NCBI GenBank assembly: GCA_035533095.1
Contig: DATLUM010000050.1
Coordinates: forward strand, 1 to 64,000
Direction: 5' to 3'
Source: Acidimicrobiales bacterium
GTDB lineage: Bacteria > Actinomycetota > Acidimicrobiia > Acidimicrobiales > Palsa-688
Length of the DNA stretch: 64,000 nt
Under the pieces are notes generated by a model. It did not search any database. It was not told the origin of the DNA and saw only the letters and a list, made by a program, of their open reading frames with translations. Position 1 is the stretch's first letter; every line of letters starts with the position of its first letter. This document shows positions 35,596 through 44,916 of this stretch, one piece after another. Made by a program: the position numbers and the translations under genes.

Positions 35596-36108
35596 CTACC
35601 CCCAGCCGGCGTCGGAGTACGGGCGCCTTCTCGGCGGTGCCGCCTCGCGCTTCCACACCATGACCTTCCTGCGGAAGTAGCACACCTCCTCTGACCGCTG
35701 GTTGAAGCCCTTGGTCTCTACCGTCACGACACCACGGTCGGGCTTGCTGGAGGACTCCTTCCTGTCGAGGACCCGGGTTTCCGCGTAGATGGTGTCGCCG
35801 TGAAAGGTGGGCATCTTGTGTGTGAGCTGCTCGACCTCGAGGTTGGCGATTGCCGATCCGCTCACATCCGGGACGCTCATGCCCAAGACGATGCTGTAGA
35901 CAAGGTTCCCGACTACGACATTGCGGCCGTGGACCGTCTCGTGCTCCGCGAACCAGGCGTTTGTGTGCAGAGGGTGGTGGTTCATGGTGATCATGCAGAA
36001 GAGGTGGTCGTCGTACTCGGTGATCGTCTTGCCCGGCCAGTGGCGGTAGACGTCGCCGGGCTCGAAGTCCTCGAAGTAGCGGCCGAAGGGCCGGTCGTGC
36101 GTCGTCAT
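35596..36108 (-). CDS. MaoC-like hydratase, probable mesaconyl-C1-CoA hydratase
   Basis: A 170-residue hot-dog-fold hydratase. The sequence RYFEDFEPGDVYRHWPGKTITEYDDHLFCMITMNHHPLHTN carries the MaoC signature with the catalytic Asp/His pair region. The YRHWPGKTITEYDDHLFCMI pattern is that of mesaconyl-CoA hydratases of the ethylmalonyl-CoA pathway. It is divergent from the methyltransferase/mcd pair, and the CoA-ester lyase that would take its product is 2.4 kb away. The ATG at 36108 begins the family pattern; the frame to 36495 covers the methyltransferase on the other strand. Confidence 0.82.
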   Translation of the reverse strand: MTTHDRPFGRYFEDFEPGDVYRHWPGKTITEYDDHLFCMITMNHHPLHTNAWFAEHETVHGRNVVVGNLVYSIVLGMSVPDVSGSAIANLEVEQLTHKMPTFHGDTIYAETRVLDRKESSSKPDRGVVTVETKGFNQRSEEVCYFRRKVMVWKREAAPPRRRPYSDAGWG

Positions 36109-36153
36109 CGCCGCAGAGGCTAGGCGAGCCGCGGATGCGTACTTCACGCCCGA

Positions 36154-36825
36154 GTGCGTATCGTCGCCGCCGTGCTTGATCTGGAGCTGCGCAACGACGT
36201 GTACCGCCGCCCCCTGGCGACAGCACTCGACCGTCTCGGACTTCGCGAGGGGTGGGTGTGCGCCGACATCGGAGCGGGCGGCGGCGATGTCACGGTCGCA
36301 CTCGCGCGGATCGTGGGGAGGGACGGGCGCGTCTACGCCGTCGACTCGGACCCGGCGAGGCGCGACGAGGTCGCCGCAGCCGCCGCCGAGGCCGCCCAGG
36401 CCCAGGTGGTGGCGCTGACCCAGGCCGGGGAGGAGCTGACCCTGCCGGAACAGCTGGATCTCGCGTTCTGCCGCTTCCTCCTGTTGCACGTTCACTCCCC
36501 CGTCGCCGTCCTGAGGCGGATGCGCTCCGCCGTTCGGTCCGGCGGCTGGGTGGTCGCCCAGGAGCCGGTCACATCGGCCGGCCGAATCGGCGGGCGCCCC
36601 CTGTCGATGACCCTGGCGCGCGATGCGGACGTGGGAGCGGTGCTGCCGGCGCTGGTCCTCGAAGCCGGCCTGGAGCTGGTCGACGCGTGGGCCGAAGCGC
36701 CGGCATGGGCAGGGCCAGGGCCTGTCGCCGACTACCTGGAGGGGATGACCGATGTGGATCCGGGTGACGAGCCGGTGATACTCCCGCCTCTGGTCACCGT
36801 GGTGGCACGTCGAGCGGCTCGTTAG
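36154..36825 (+). CDS. SAM-dependent methyltransferase
   Basis: A 223-residue class I methyltransferase. The SAM-binding motif I is VCADIGAGGGDVTVALAR, followed by the acidic end of strand 2 (VYAVDSD) and FCRFLLLHVHSPVAVLRRM for the later strand. The substrate is not evident. A GTG start is used, 45 bases from the divergent MaoC gene. The stop is 11 bases before the mcd start, so the two are co-transcribed, though methyltransferases are not a known part of the ethylmalonyl-CoA pathway. Confidence 0.82.
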   Translation: MRIVAAVLDLELRNDVYRRPLATALDRLGLREGWVCADIGAGGGDVTVALARIVGRDGRVYAVDSDPARRDEVAAAAAEAAQAQVVALTQAGEELTLPEQLDLAFCRFLLLHVHSPVAVLRRMRSAVRSGGWVVAQEPVTSAGRIGGRPLSMTLARDADVGAVLPALVLEAGLELVDAWAEAPAWAGPGPVADYLEGMTDVDPGDEPVILPPLVTVVARRAAR

Positions 36826-36836
36826 CCTCGCCCATC

Positions 36837-38438
36837 ATGGCCACCCCCACCACCGACCTCGAAGCCGCTGCACGGGCCGTCGCACTGGCACGTTCGGTAG
36901 TCGAACGTGGGGTGGGTCACCTGGCGTCACTGGGAAGCGGTGCGCTCGACGAGAACCAGGCGGTGGCCTACGACGTCGCGCACGCCGCTGCCGCCGTCGA
37001 GACCGCGAGCTCCGTTTTGGAATATGGAAGGCACGGTGCTACGGAGGCTGCGCTCGCAGCGGCGTTCGCGGCCGACGCCGTATGGGACGTCGCCACCCGG
37101 ACTCTCGGCCGGGAGTCCCTGTGGGGTGTGGACCGCGACGCGTTTGGCGCCGCGATGGATTTCATGGGCGCGCACAGGGACCCCGCATGGTTGGCGGGTC
37201 TGGCCGGCGAGAGCGGCCCGCGCCACCTCGACGGCGACTTCCAACTCGTGGCGGAGACGTTCCGCCGCTTCGCCGACGAGAAGATCTCCCCCGTGGCGGA
37301 GCACATCCACCGTGAGAACGCCGACATCCCCGAGAACATCATCTCCGGTCTCGGGGAGCTCGGCGCGTTCGGTTTGTCCATCCCCGAGGAATATGGCGGG
37401 TTCGCCACCGGCGGGGAGCACGACTACATGGGAATGGTGATCGCCACCGAGGAGCTCTCCCGAGGATCGCTCGGCGCCGGCGGCTCCCTCATCACCCGAC
37501 CGGAGATCCTTGCCCGCGCCCTCCTCCGCGGCGGCACCGAGGAGCAGAAGCTCCGGTGGCTTCCGGCCCTGGCTTCCGGCCAGATCATGGCCGGCGTGGC
37601 CGTCACCGAACCCGATTTCGGCTCGGACGTGGCCGGCCTGACGGTGTCCGCGACACGGGATCCGGGCAGCGGCGAGTGGGTCATTTCAGGTACCAAGACG
37701 TGGTCGACTTTCGCGGCTCGCGCGGACGTTCTCATGGTGCTGGCCCGCACCGATCCCGACCGGTCCGCTGGGCACCGGGGCCTGTCGATCTTCGTGGTGC
37801 CCAAGGAGAGAGCGGACGGAGCCGGTTTCGTCCTCGGCCAGGACGGTGGCGGCAGGTTGGAGGGGCGCCCGATCGACACGATCGGCTATCGAGGGATGCA
37901 TTCCTACGAGCTGTCGTTCGACGGTTGGAGAGTGCCCGCTGACCACCTGATCGGAGAGAACGCCGGGCTCAACCGCGGCTTCTACTACCAGATGGAGGGG
38001 TTCGAGAACGGACGCCTGCAAACCGCGGCTCGTGCAGTCGGCGTGATGCAGGCCGCCTACGAAGCCGCGCTCGCGTATGCGGCGGAGCGAGTCGTGTTCG
38101 GAAGACCGATAGGTGAATACCAGCTCACGAAGGTGAAGCTGACCCGCATGGCGGCGATGATCCAGGCGTCCCGCCAGTACATGTACGCGGTGGCCAGGTT
38201 GATGGCAAAGGGAGAAGGCGCGCTCGAGGCGTCGATGATCAAGGCGTATGTCTGCCGCGCCGCCGAATGGGTGGCTCGCGAGGCGATGCAGATCCACGGC
38301 GGGATGGGTTACGCGGAGGAGTACCCGGTGAGCAGGCTGTTCGTCGACGCGCGGGTGCTGTCGATATTCGAGGGCGCGGACGAGACGCTGGCGCTCAAGG
38401 TGGTCGCTCGTCGCCTCGTCGACCGCGCGGGGAACTGA
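36837..38438 (+). CDS. mcd: (2S)-methylsuccinyl-CoA dehydrogenase-like acyl-CoA dehydrogenase
   Basis: A 533-residue FAD acyl-CoA dehydrogenase. It has an unusual N-terminal helical extension of about 130 residues ahead of the normal dehydrogenase fold (from FQLVAETFRRFADEKISPVAEH), which is the mark of Mcd enzymes. The core motifs are AGVAVTEPDFGSDVAG, IHGGMGYAEEYPVSRLFVDARVLSIFEGADE with the catalytic Glu in FEGADE. Mcd oxidises (2S)-methylsuccinyl-CoA to mesaconyl-CoA, the substrate of the hydratase encoded divergently. The assignment rests on length, extension and neighbours; Ccr and the mutases are not in the window. Confidence 0.85.
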   Translation: MATPTTDLEAAARAVALARSVVERGVGHLASLGSGALDENQAVAYDVAHAAAAVETASSVLEYGRHGATEAALAAAFAADAVWDVATRTLGRESLWGVDRDAFGAAMDFMGAHRDPAWLAGLAGESGPRHLDGDFQLVAETFRRFADEKISPVAEHIHRENADIPENIISGLGELGAFGLSIPEEYGGFATGGEHDYMGMVIATEELSRGSLGAGGSLITRPEILARALLRGGTEEQKLRWLPALASGQIMAGVAVTEPDFGSDVAGLTVSATRDPGSGEWVISGTKTWSTFAARADVLMVLARTDPDRSAGHRGLSIFVVPKERADGAGFVLGQDGGGRLEGRPIDTIGYRGMHSYELSFDGWRVPADHLIGENAGLNRGFYYQMEGFENGRLQTAARAVGVMQAAYEAALAYAAERVVFGRPIGEYQLTKVKLTRMAAMIQASRQYMYAVARLMAKGEGALEASMIKAYVCRAAEWVAREAMQIHGGMGYAEEYPVSRLFVDARVLSIFEGADETLALKVVARRLVDRAGN

Positions 38439-38448
38439 TCCCGTCCCG

Positions 38449-38475
38449 CTAAAGAGGATCGCAGAACCTCTTTAG
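38449..38475. repeat. Stop-codon palindromic element, copy 5 (bidirectional terminator)
   Basis: CTAAAGAGG (38449-38457) and CCTCTTTAG (38467-38475) are a perfect 9-bp inverted repeat with a 9-base loop ATCGCAGAA. It lies between the convergent mcd and lyase genes, and the right arm contains the lyase stop codon. Confidence 0.7.
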
Positions 38476-39404
38476 GAGCGCTTCAGCCCCGCACGTTCTC
38501 CTCTGGCCACCAGGGTGACGGCAACCTTGCGAGAGGCCTCGTCGATCATCTCGTCGCCGAGCATCACCGCCCCCTTGCGGTCGCCTTCAGTCGCCTGGCG
38601 GTAGGCGTCCAGCACCTCCCACGCGCGGTCGAACTGCTCCTGTGTCGGCGAGAACACCTCGTTGAGGATCTCGATCTGATCGGGGTGCAGCGACCATTTC
38701 CCGTCGTAGCCGAGGATCTGTGTGCGCCGCGCGTACTCCCGGAAGCCCTCCGGGTCGCGGACCTTCACATACGGCCCGTCGATCACCTGGAGATTGTTCG
38801 CGCGGCCGGCCATGAGGATCTTCATGAACACGTAGTGGAAGTAGTCTCCGGGGTACTCCGGAATGAGCAGACCGCCGGACAACGACGGCATTCCCATCGA
38901 GGCCGAGAAGTCGACCGGTCCGAGTATGACGGTCTCCAGCCGCGGCGACGCCGCACAGATCTCCTCGACGTTGATCAGGCCCTGCGCGGTCTCGATCTGA
39001 GCCTCGATCCCTATTTGCCCTGCCGGGAGCCCTGCGTTGATCTCCACTTGCGTGAGAAGCAGGTCCATCGCGACCACCTGGGCTGCGTTCTGCACCTTCG
39101 GGAGCATGATCTCGTCGAGGCGCGTCCCCGCGTTGGATACGACCTCGATCACGTCGCCGTATGTCCACTTGGTATCCCACGCGTTCACTCGGACGCACAG
39201 CACCGCGTCGCCCCACTCCTGATCGCGGATCGCCGAGACGACCTTCTGGCGGGCCGCTTCCTTCTCCAACGGGGCGACGGCGTCCTCGAGGTCCAAGAAG
39301 AACATATCCGCCGGGAGACTCGGGGCTTTCGAGAGGAACTTCTCGTTGGAGCCGGGGACGGCATGGCACGAGCGTCTGGGAAGGGTGCGCGACCTCTGCG
39401 ACAT
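38472..39404 (-). CDS. HpcH/HpaI-CitE family CoA-ester lyase (malyl/methylmalyl-CoA lyase-like)
   Basis: A 310-residue TIM-barrel lyase. Family motifs are CHAVPGSNEKFLSKAPSL (CoA and substrate binding), MFFLDLEDAVAPLEKEAAR (metal aspartate region), LPKVQNA, and IEAQIETAQGLINVEEI (metal glutamate). In the ethylmalonyl-CoA pathway such an enzyme splits beta-methylmalyl-CoA to glyoxylate and propionyl-CoA, which fits the neighbouring mcd and hydratase. Other CitE-like roles such as citramalyl-CoA cleavage are possible. Confidence 0.87.
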   Translation of the reverse strand: MSQRSRTLPRRSCHAVPGSNEKFLSKAPSLPADMFFLDLEDAVAPLEKEAARQKVVSAIRDQEWGDAVLCVRVNAWDTKWTYGDVIEVVSNAGTRLDEIMLPKVQNAAQVVAMDLLLTQVEINAGLPAGQIGIEAQIETAQGLINVEEICAASPRLETVILGPVDFSASMGMPSLSGGLLIPEYPGDYFHYVFMKILMAGRANNLQVIDGPYVKVRDPEGFREYARRTQILGYDGKWSLHPDQIEILNEVFSPTQEQFDRAWEVLDAYRQATEGDRKGAVMLGDEMIDEASRKVAVTLVARGERAGLKRS

Positions 39405-39426
39405 GCGCCCGATGCTACGGCCGGGT

Positions 39427-40638
39427 TCAGCCGGCGACCAGTTGAGCAGGAATCAACTGCTCGGAGATCAACCGCTCAAAACGACCGGCGTCCCCGCCCA
39501 CGAACTGCCTGCACATCCTGAGGCCGTCGATGTAGCAAAAGACGTACGCCCTCCACGTCGCGTCCACCAGGAACTCCACGGTCTTGGCAGCCCGCGCCCG
39601 AGGCACCAGGGCCCAACGCGCCACGTAGTCGATCGCCTCGTCCATCCCGGCCCCGCGGTCGTGCAGCAGGATCGCCGCGTTGCCGCGCACGGCCCCCAGC
39701 GCCTCTGCCGCGGTTGCCAGTTCGCCGGCGATATCGGCGTCGTATGGGACCTTCAGCGGCTTCAGGTGCTCCGCCACTACCGGCTCGGGCCGGCGGCCGG
39801 CGATGATCTCCAAGCCGAGGTCGGCAAGACCCTCGGCGAGGAGGCACTGCGGGGTGCCGACGAGGAAGATCGTCTCCTCGAGTTGACGCTGCCGGCGGAC
39901 CAGACCGGCCTCCTTGCGGCAGTGCTCGGTGTGGTGACCGGGATAGGCCTCGTGGGCGACGAGCGCTCCGAGTACCGGCGAGAGGACCGGAAGGTCGGTG
40001 TTGATGGCGACCCTGCTGCGAAGGTCGCCCAGGTAGTAGTTGAAACCGCCCCAGGGCTTGTTCGCCGTGAGCTCGAAGTCGACGTGCTCGCCGTCGGGCA
40101 GGCCGAAGGTCTTGGAAGTACGCGAGCGGAAGTCCTCGGCGAGCGATTCGACCGCCTCCCCGAGAACTTCGACAGGCACCACCTGAGCCTCCTTCCAGGC
40201 GATGTACCGGTCGGCAAGATCACCTGTGCCCGGCAGAGCTGCGTCGAGTCGCCCGTGCGCGTCCGCGAACTCGTCTTCGGGGACGAACGTGGCTCGCACG
40301 CCGTAACACGACTCGATCTCGTCCAGGTAGGCGATCGGGTCGCCGTTGAGCTTCTGAGCTGTCGTGTGAAGACCAAGGGCCTGAGAGCGAAGCCAGCGGC
40401 GCCGAGCGGGGTCGAGCCCGCCGTCCGCCGCCAGATCACCGAGCAGCCGGCGGCTCCTGGCAACCAGCGAAGCCGGGTCCTCCGGTGACGACGCGCTGGC
40501 CTGATCCGAAAGCTCCCGGGGACCGTAGTAAGCGTCGACGAAGCCGTCGATGTGCCTGCCTACCGCGAGGCCGAGGCGCAGGTACTCCTCCACGAGCGGC
40601 TCATGTAGCGCGCCGTGCTGCGATGGATCTGCGGTCAC
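39427..40638 (-). CDS. DUF885 family, metallopeptidase-like protein
   Basis: A 403-residue mainly helical protein with a zinc-peptidase motif HEAYPGHHTEHCRKEAG in the middle and LLAEGLADLGLEII further on, which fits a third-ligand glutamate. This is the pattern of the DUF885 family, thought to be M3/M32-like carboxypeptidase relatives. At 403 residues it is shorter than most DUF885 proteins (about 550). The N-terminus is cytoplasmic in character, with no signal peptide. Substrate unknown. Confidence 0.78.
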   Translation of the reverse strand: MTADPSQHGALHEPLVEEYLRLGLAVGRHIDGFVDAYYGPRELSDQASASSPEDPASLVARSRRLLGDLAADGGLDPARRRWLRSQALGLHTTAQKLNGDPIAYLDEIESCYGVRATFVPEDEFADAHGRLDAALPGTGDLADRYIAWKEAQVVPVEVLGEAVESLAEDFRSRTSKTFGLPDGEHVDFELTANKPWGGFNYYLGDLRSRVAINTDLPVLSPVLGALVAHEAYPGHHTEHCRKEAGLVRRQRQLEETIFLVGTPQCLLAEGLADLGLEIIAGRRPEPVVAEHLKPLKVPYDADIAGELATAAEALGAVRGNAAILLHDRGAGMDEAIDYVARWALVPRARAAKTVEFLVDATWRAYVFCYIDGLRMCRQFVGGDAGRFERLISEQLIPAQLVAG

Positions 40639-40662
40639 CGGCAGGAACCTATACGCCGCCCG

Positions 40663-41469
40663 TCAGCCTGCGGGACGCAGCAGTTCCGGCGCGACCGGGC
40701 AGCTCGCGTCGGCGAGGCCGTCTTCGGGGGTCGACGGGCCGTCCGCTGTGATCACCTGGGTCACCAGACCGACGGGGACCAATTCGGCCGCCCGGTCCCA
40801 CGGTTCGTCGCCACTCCCGTCCAGGCGCGCGAGCGCTGCGTCCCACAAGCCAGCCGGCAGCAATCGGCCCGTCGCAACGACGGCCCACACCGGAACACCG
40901 AAGTGCGCCGCCACAGCGGCCGCCGGCAGCGAACCGGGTGGAGCGAGCAGACCCGCCGTGGATGCCATGAGCGCCTCGACTATGACGACGTCCGATACAG
41001 CAGCGGCGGGGCCCACCCCACGGTCCGGCACGAGATCGCACTCGGATCCTCCGTCCCGCAGCCGCCTCGCGAGCACCCCACCTTCACCTCCCGCGTCCAG
41101 GACGAGCACCTCGACGTCCCCCCGGGACCTCAGCGCGGCAGCGGTCGCGTCCGGCCAGCCCACGACGGTGACCGTGGCCCCCTCCGGGAGCTCGCCGGCC
41201 AGAACCCTGTCGGTCCGGTCGGCGTCGAGGTCCGACGCAGCCTGGCGCGCGCCGGCCGCCGGGTCTGCTGCCGAGAGAACCCTGGCGCACATCCACCAGA
41301 CCGGCCCCGACGTGACGTGCCGCTCGATCAGTCGCCGGCAGGCGGGCACGAGCCCGGCGGGCTCGATGCTCGCCATCGATGCGAGCGCGCCCGCAGCTTC
41401 GGAAGCGACGAGCGCCGGGTCCGCCCCCGATACCCGGGCGACGTGTCGGAGGCGCTCGATCGGGTGCAT
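40663..41469 (-). CDS. eIF-2B alpha-like / translation initiation factor IF-2B-like protein
   Basis: A 268-residue protein with the Rossmann-like C-terminal half of the eIF2B/MtnA/R15P-isomerase superfamily: VEVLVLDAGGEGGVLARRL, DVVIVEALMASTAGLLAPPGSLPAAAVAAHFGVPVW. The Asp and Cys residues essential in MtnA isomerases are not evident, so an aldose-phosphate isomerase role is uncertain. Its ATG overlaps the stop of the following membrane-protein gene (TGATG). Confidence 0.6.
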   Translation of the reverse strand: MHPIERLRHVARVSGADPALVASEAAGALASMASIEPAGLVPACRRLIERHVTSGPVWWMCARVLSAADPAAGARQAASDLDADRTDRVLAGELPEGATVTVVGWPDATAAALRSRGDVEVLVLDAGGEGGVLARRLRDGGSECDLVPDRGVGPAAAVSDVVIVEALMASTAGLLAPPGSLPAAAVAAHFGVPVWAVVATGRLLPAGLWDAALARLDGSGDEPWDRAAELVPVGLVTQVITADGPSTPEDGLADASCPVAPELLRPAG

Positions 41470-41957
41470 CAGCTACCCGGCTTGAAGACCATGAGGTACA
41501 CGGCCGCGATGACCAGGACGTTGAAGACACCCCAGCCGAAACCGACCCGCTTCTCGAGACCTTTCAGCTCGGCCACGTCTTTTTCCCTGTTCGACGGATC
41601 TGCCCCGCTCTCGAGCCTGGCCACGAGCGCGGCATACAGCCGCTGATGCCGCTTGATCCATCCGTGCAGGACAGCGATCACCGCGATGTACACGCCGAAC
41701 GCCGCGGACACCCACCCCTGACTGAACTTGACGGTCGAATGGCTCGAAGCGACGGCTCCGATGCCGAATAGCAGCGCCGCGTAGATGAGAAGCTCCGCCA
41801 GTCCCGACACCAGCGCGTTCACCTCGATGATCGCTCCTGTGCCGCCCGCCGGCCGTCGTTGGGCGAGGCTCATGTACAAGGCGTTGTACGCCAGCGCGCC
41901 GAAACCGCCGATCACGCACAGCAGGTGCAGCATCACGAGGATGTGGTAACCGGTCAC
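41469..41957 (-). CDS. Four-helix integral membrane protein (DUF2269/CopD-like)
   Basis: A 162-residue membrane protein with about four transmembrane segments (YHILVMLHLLCVIGGFGALA; LAELLIYAALLFGIGAVA; WVSAAFGVYIAVIAVLHGWI; WGVFNVLVIAAVYLMVF) and a charged cytoplasmic loop. The first helix has a conserved-looking His and Cys. It resembles DUF2269-type proteins of unknown role. Translationally coupled to the eIF2B-like gene. Confidence 0.7.
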   Translation of the reverse strand: MTGYHILVMLHLLCVIGGFGALAYNALYMSLAQRRPAGGTGAIIEVNALVSGLAELLIYAALLFGIGAVASSHSTVKFSQGWVSAAFGVYIAVIAVLHGWIKRHQRLYAALVARLESGADPSNREKDVAELKGLEKRVGFGWGVFNVLVIAAVYLMVFKPGS

Positions 41958-42006
41958 CCCGGCGAAGCTAGCCGCGTGCGCTGCGTTCCACCGCTGCCGG
42001 CACCGG

Positions 42007-42621
42007 TCAATCCACCGGCGGCACCACAGTCAACCCTCTTCGTGGCTCCAGGACGTGGTCGACCAGCCCGTAGTCCTTCGCCTCGGCGGCGCCGAGGATG
42101 TAGTCGCGGTCTGTGTCCCGCGACACCTTCTCGATCGGTTGCCCGGTGTGGTGGGCCAGGATCTCGTCGACGCGCCGACGGAGGAACATGATCTCGCGGG
42201 CGTGGTTCTCGATGTCGATCGCCTGGCCCTGAGCGCCGCCGTGCGGCTGGTGGATCAGGACCCTCGCATTCGGCAGGGCGTTGCGCTTGCCCGAAGCCCC
42301 TCCGGCAAGGATCACCGCTGCGCCCGAGGCGGCCATGCCCATGCAGAACGTGGCCACGTCCGCGCGAATGATCTGCATCGTGTCGTAGATGCCCAGCGTG
42401 GCCGTTACCGAGCCGCCGGGGCTGTTGATGTACAGCGCGATGTCCTTCTCCGGATCCTCGGATTCGAGGTGGAGCAGCTGGGCCGTGAGGAGGTTGGCGG
42501 TCGTGTCGTTGATCTCGGTTCCGAGCACGACGATGCGGTCCTTGAGCAGGCGTGAGTAGATGTCATAGGCCCGCTCTCCCCGCGGGGACTGCTCGATGAC
42601 CGTCGGTACGAGGTAGCTCAT
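42007..42621 (-). CDS. clpP: ATP-dependent Clp protease proteolytic subunit
   Basis: A 204-residue serine peptidase that forms the barrel of Clp protease. The catalytic triad is Ser99 ([10 protein letters not shown]), His124 (VLIHQPHGG) and Asp173 (SRDTDRDYI). No propeptide beyond a few residues. The ATG at 42621 follows GGAGAG. It stands alone rather than in the usual tig-clpP-clpX order, so it is probably an extra copy. It shares its upstream region and two palindromes with the SRPBCC-ArsR pair. Confidence 0.94.
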   Translation of the reverse strand: MSYLVPTVIEQSPRGERAYDIYSRLLKDRIVVLGTEINDTTANLLTAQLLHLESEDPEKDIALYINSPGGSVTATLGIYDTMQIIRADVATFCMGMAASGAAVILAGGASGKRNALPNARVLIHQPHGGAQGQAIDIENHAREIMFLRRRVDEILAHHTGQPIEKVSRDTDRDYILGAAEAKDYGLVDHVLEPRRGLTVVPPVD

Positions 42622-42632
42622 TCGTCTCTCCT

Positions 42633-42652
42633 GTGCAACTTTCTGGTTGCAC
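42633..42652. promoter_or_regulatory. Operator 1, GTGCAAC-N6-GTTGCAC
   Basis: A perfect 7-bp inverted repeat 12 bases from the clpP start. It is the first of two near-identical sites in the divergent control region. Confidence 0.55.
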
Positions 42653-42673
42653 GTTACCTGCCGGGGTCGAGAT

Positions 42674-42693
42674 GTGCAACTATGGGGTTGCAA
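42674..42693. promoter_or_regulatory. Operator 2, GTGCAAC-N6-GTTGCAA
   Basis: Second copy, 41 bases from the first centre to centre (about four helical turns), 13 bases from the SRPBCC gene start. Six of the seven arm positions pair. TTGCAC in each site can be read as a -35 box firing outward over the other site. Confidence 0.55.
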
Positions 42694-42705
42694 TAGGAGG
42701 TTCCG

Positions 42706-43137
42706 ATGATCCGTCGCCACGTCAAGGTCCCCGCCAGCGCCGAGAGGGTCTGGGAGGCTCTCACCGACCCTGAGCAGATGTGCGGGTGGTTCGGAGGGGA
42801 GATGGCCTGGGTCCTCGAACCGGGTGCCCCGCTGTCGTATCACGGCGACGACGGAGAGCGTCGCCAGGGCACGGTGGAAGAGGTGCGCCCGGCAAGGCGA
42901 CTTCGCTTCGTGTGGTGGCCCTCGGACGGCGCCGACAGCGCTGAAGCATCCGAGGTGACCTACCTGCTGCAGCCCGCGGCGGACGGCACGAGCCTCACCG
43001 TTCAGGAAACGCCCCTGCACGCGGCCGGCCCGACGGCACGCGCGAGGACCCCCGCGGGCTGGAGCGACTGGGACAGCCGGCTGGCGGGAGCGTGGGTTGG
43101 CCTGAGCGCCTCTTCGTGGTCGGGTGCCCGAGGCTGA
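42706..43137 (+). CDS. SRPBCC (AHSA1-like) domain protein
   Basis: A 143-residue protein with the START-like fold, beginning [39 protein letters not shown] and ending with [17 protein letters not shown]. These ligand-binding or cochaperone-like proteins are commonly paired with an ArsR repressor, as here: the arsR-type gene overlaps it by 14 bases. An AGGAGG ribosome site precedes the ATG. The ligand is unknown. Confidence 0.85.
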   Translation: MIRRHVKVPASAERVWEALTDPEQMCGWFGGEMAWVLEPGAPLSYHGDDGERRQGTVEEVRPARRLRFVWWPSDGADSAEASEVTYLLQPAADGTSLTVQETPLHAAGPTARARTPAGWSDWDSRLAGAWVGLSASSWSGARG

Positions 43138-43459
43138 AAGCGGAAGGGTCGCGGGCGAGGACCTCTTCGCCGCGCTCGGGGATCCGACCCGGCGGCGCCT
43201 ACTCGACCGCTTGTCGACCGATGGCCCGCTGAGCGCTACCGATCTCGCGCGCGACTACCCCGTTTCGAGGCAGGCGGTCGCGAAGCATCTGGGTACCCTC
43301 ACGGCCGCGGGGCTGGTCCGCCCCCAACGCCGCGGGCGCGAGGTGCTCTACGATGTCGCGCCCGCGCGGCTGGCGGAAGCGTCGCGGTGGCTGGCGGACA
43401 TAGGGGCCAAGTGGGACAACCGCCTCGCCGCGCTTTCTGAACAGCTGAGCGATGGTTGA
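43124..43459 (+). CDS. ArsR/SmtB-type transcriptional regulator
   Basis: A 111-residue winged-helix repressor. [51 protein letters not shown] is the classic ArsR helix-turn-helix, followed by the beta-wing [10 protein letters not shown]. There are no cysteines, so a metal thiolate sensor is unlikely; this is the type linked to SRPBCC proteins. The most likely targets are the two GTGCAAC-N6-GTTGCA sites 430-490 bases upstream, which would give autoregulation and control of clpP. Confidence 0.88.
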   Translation: MPEAESGRVAGEDLFAALGDPTRRRLLDRLSTDGPLSATDLARDYPVSRQAVAKHLGTLTAAGLVRPQRRGREVLYDVAPARLAEASRWLADIGAKWDNRLAALSEQLSDG

Positions 43460-43472
43460 CGAGCGTTGTAGC

Positions 43473-44870
43473 TCAGCCGACTATGCCACCTCGCGTCATC
43501 GCCTCCACGTCGAGCGCGCGGTCCACTTCCTCTTCTGTTAGCAGTCCCCTTTCCAACACGATCGTCCGGAGGTCCTTGCCTTCGGCGACCGACGCCTTGA
43601 TCACCTTCGCCGCCTCCTCGTAACCGATGTACGGATTGAGCGAGGTGCCGATGGACGGAGAAGAGAGTGCGTAGGTACGGCAGCGCTCCTCGTCGGCCTC
43701 TATGCCGGCGATGCATTTGTCCGCGAACACGACGCTGACCGAGGAAAGCAGCCGGATCGACTCGAGCAGGTTACGCCCGATGACGGGCAGCATGACGTTG
43801 AGCTCGAAGTTGCCGGCGGCGCCGGCAAACGCGACTGCGGCGTCGTTGCCGATCACCTGGGCGACCACCTGCGACACAGCTTCGGGGATGACCGGATTCA
43901 CCTTGCCGGGCATGATCGACGACCCCGGCTGCAGGTCCGGGATACGGATCTCCGCGAGCCCGGTTCGCGGTCCGCTTCCCATCCACCGAAGGTCGGTCGC
44001 GCACTTGTACAAAGACACAGCGATGGTGCGCAGGACACCGGATGCCTCCACCAGAGCGTCTCGCGCTCCTTGCGCCTCGAAATGGTCGCGCGCTTCGGTG
44101 AGGGGGATATCCCGCTCCTCCGCGAGTCGCCTGATCACCCGCGAAGCGAACAGCTTCGGCGCGTTGATACCAGTCCCCACCGCGGTTCCCCCGAGCGGCA
44201 GTTCGCCCACCCGGGGCAGGCAGGACTCCAGGCGCTCGACCCCGTGCTCGATGGCCGCGGCGTATCCGCCGAACTCCTGACCGAGGGTGACCGGTGTCGC
44301 GTCCATGAGATGGGTGCGCCCCGACTTCACGACCGACTTGAACTGGCGGCTCTTCTTGCGCAGGGCCTTCGACAGATGCGTCAGTGCGGGGACGAGCGAC
44401 CCGCGGATCTCCGTCGCCGCGGCGAGGTGGATCGCCGACGGGAACACGTCGTTGGACGATTGAGAGGCGTTGACGTGGTCGTTGGGGTGCACCTTGGAGC
44501 CGAGGCGCTCCGTGGCCAGCGTCGCGAGGACCTCGTTCATGTTCATGTTCGTCGACGTGCCCGAACCGGTCTGGAATACGTCGATGGGGAATTCGGCGTC
44601 CCACTGGCCGGCGGCCACCTCCTCAGCCGCCGAACGAATGGCCTCCGCGACCTTCCGCTCCACCGTCTTCAAGCGGGCGTTCTCGGCGGCGGCCGCGCCC
44701 TTGATGGCGGCAAGTGCCGAAATGAGCGAACGCTCCACAGTGGTGCCCGAGATCGGGAAGTTGTCCACGGCCCGCTGGGTCTGCGCCTGGTACTTGGCCG
44801 TCTTGGGCACCCGCACGTCCCCCATTGAGTCGTGCTCGATCCGGAACTCTCCGCTTGTCTGGCTGCTCAT
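43473..44870 (-). CDS. fumC: Class II fumarate hydratase
   Basis: A 465-residue, iron-free fumarase of the TCA cycle that converts fumarate and malate. The signature [15 protein letters not shown] is complete, as are [12 protein letters not shown] and [22 protein letters not shown]. The ATG at 44870 is used; an ATG six codons upstream is also possible. It converges with the ArsR gene. Tetrameric and cytoplasmic by family. Confidence 0.96.
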   Translation of the reverse strand: MSSQTSGEFRIEHDSMGDVRVPKTAKYQAQTQRAVDNFPISGTTVERSLISALAAIKGAAAAENARLKTVERKVAEAIRSAAEEVAAGQWDAEFPIDVFQTGSGTSTNMNMNEVLATLATERLGSKVHPNDHVNASQSSNDVFPSAIHLAAATEIRGSLVPALTHLSKALRKKSRQFKSVVKSGRTHLMDATPVTLGQEFGGYAAAIEHGVERLESCLPRVGELPLGGTAVGTGINAPKLFASRVIRRLAEERDIPLTEARDHFEAQGARDALVEASGVLRTIAVSLYKCATDLRWMGSGPRTGLAEIRIPDLQPGSSIMPGKVNPVIPEAVSQVVAQVIGNDAAVAFAGAAGNFELNVMLPVIGRNLLESIRLLSSVSVVFADKCIAGIEADEERCRTYALSSPSIGTSLNPYIGYEEAAKVIKASVAEGKDLRTIVLERGLLTEEEVDRALDVEAMTRGGIVG

Positions 44871-44916
44871 ATCCGGACCGTACAGCACCGATGGACTGAA
44901 GAGTCAAGGTGACCGA

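Noticed and set aside
36109-36495. Extended N-terminus of the MaoC-like gene
   Set aside because: It lies wholly opposite the methyltransferase gene, and the MaoC pattern begins at the ATG at 36108.
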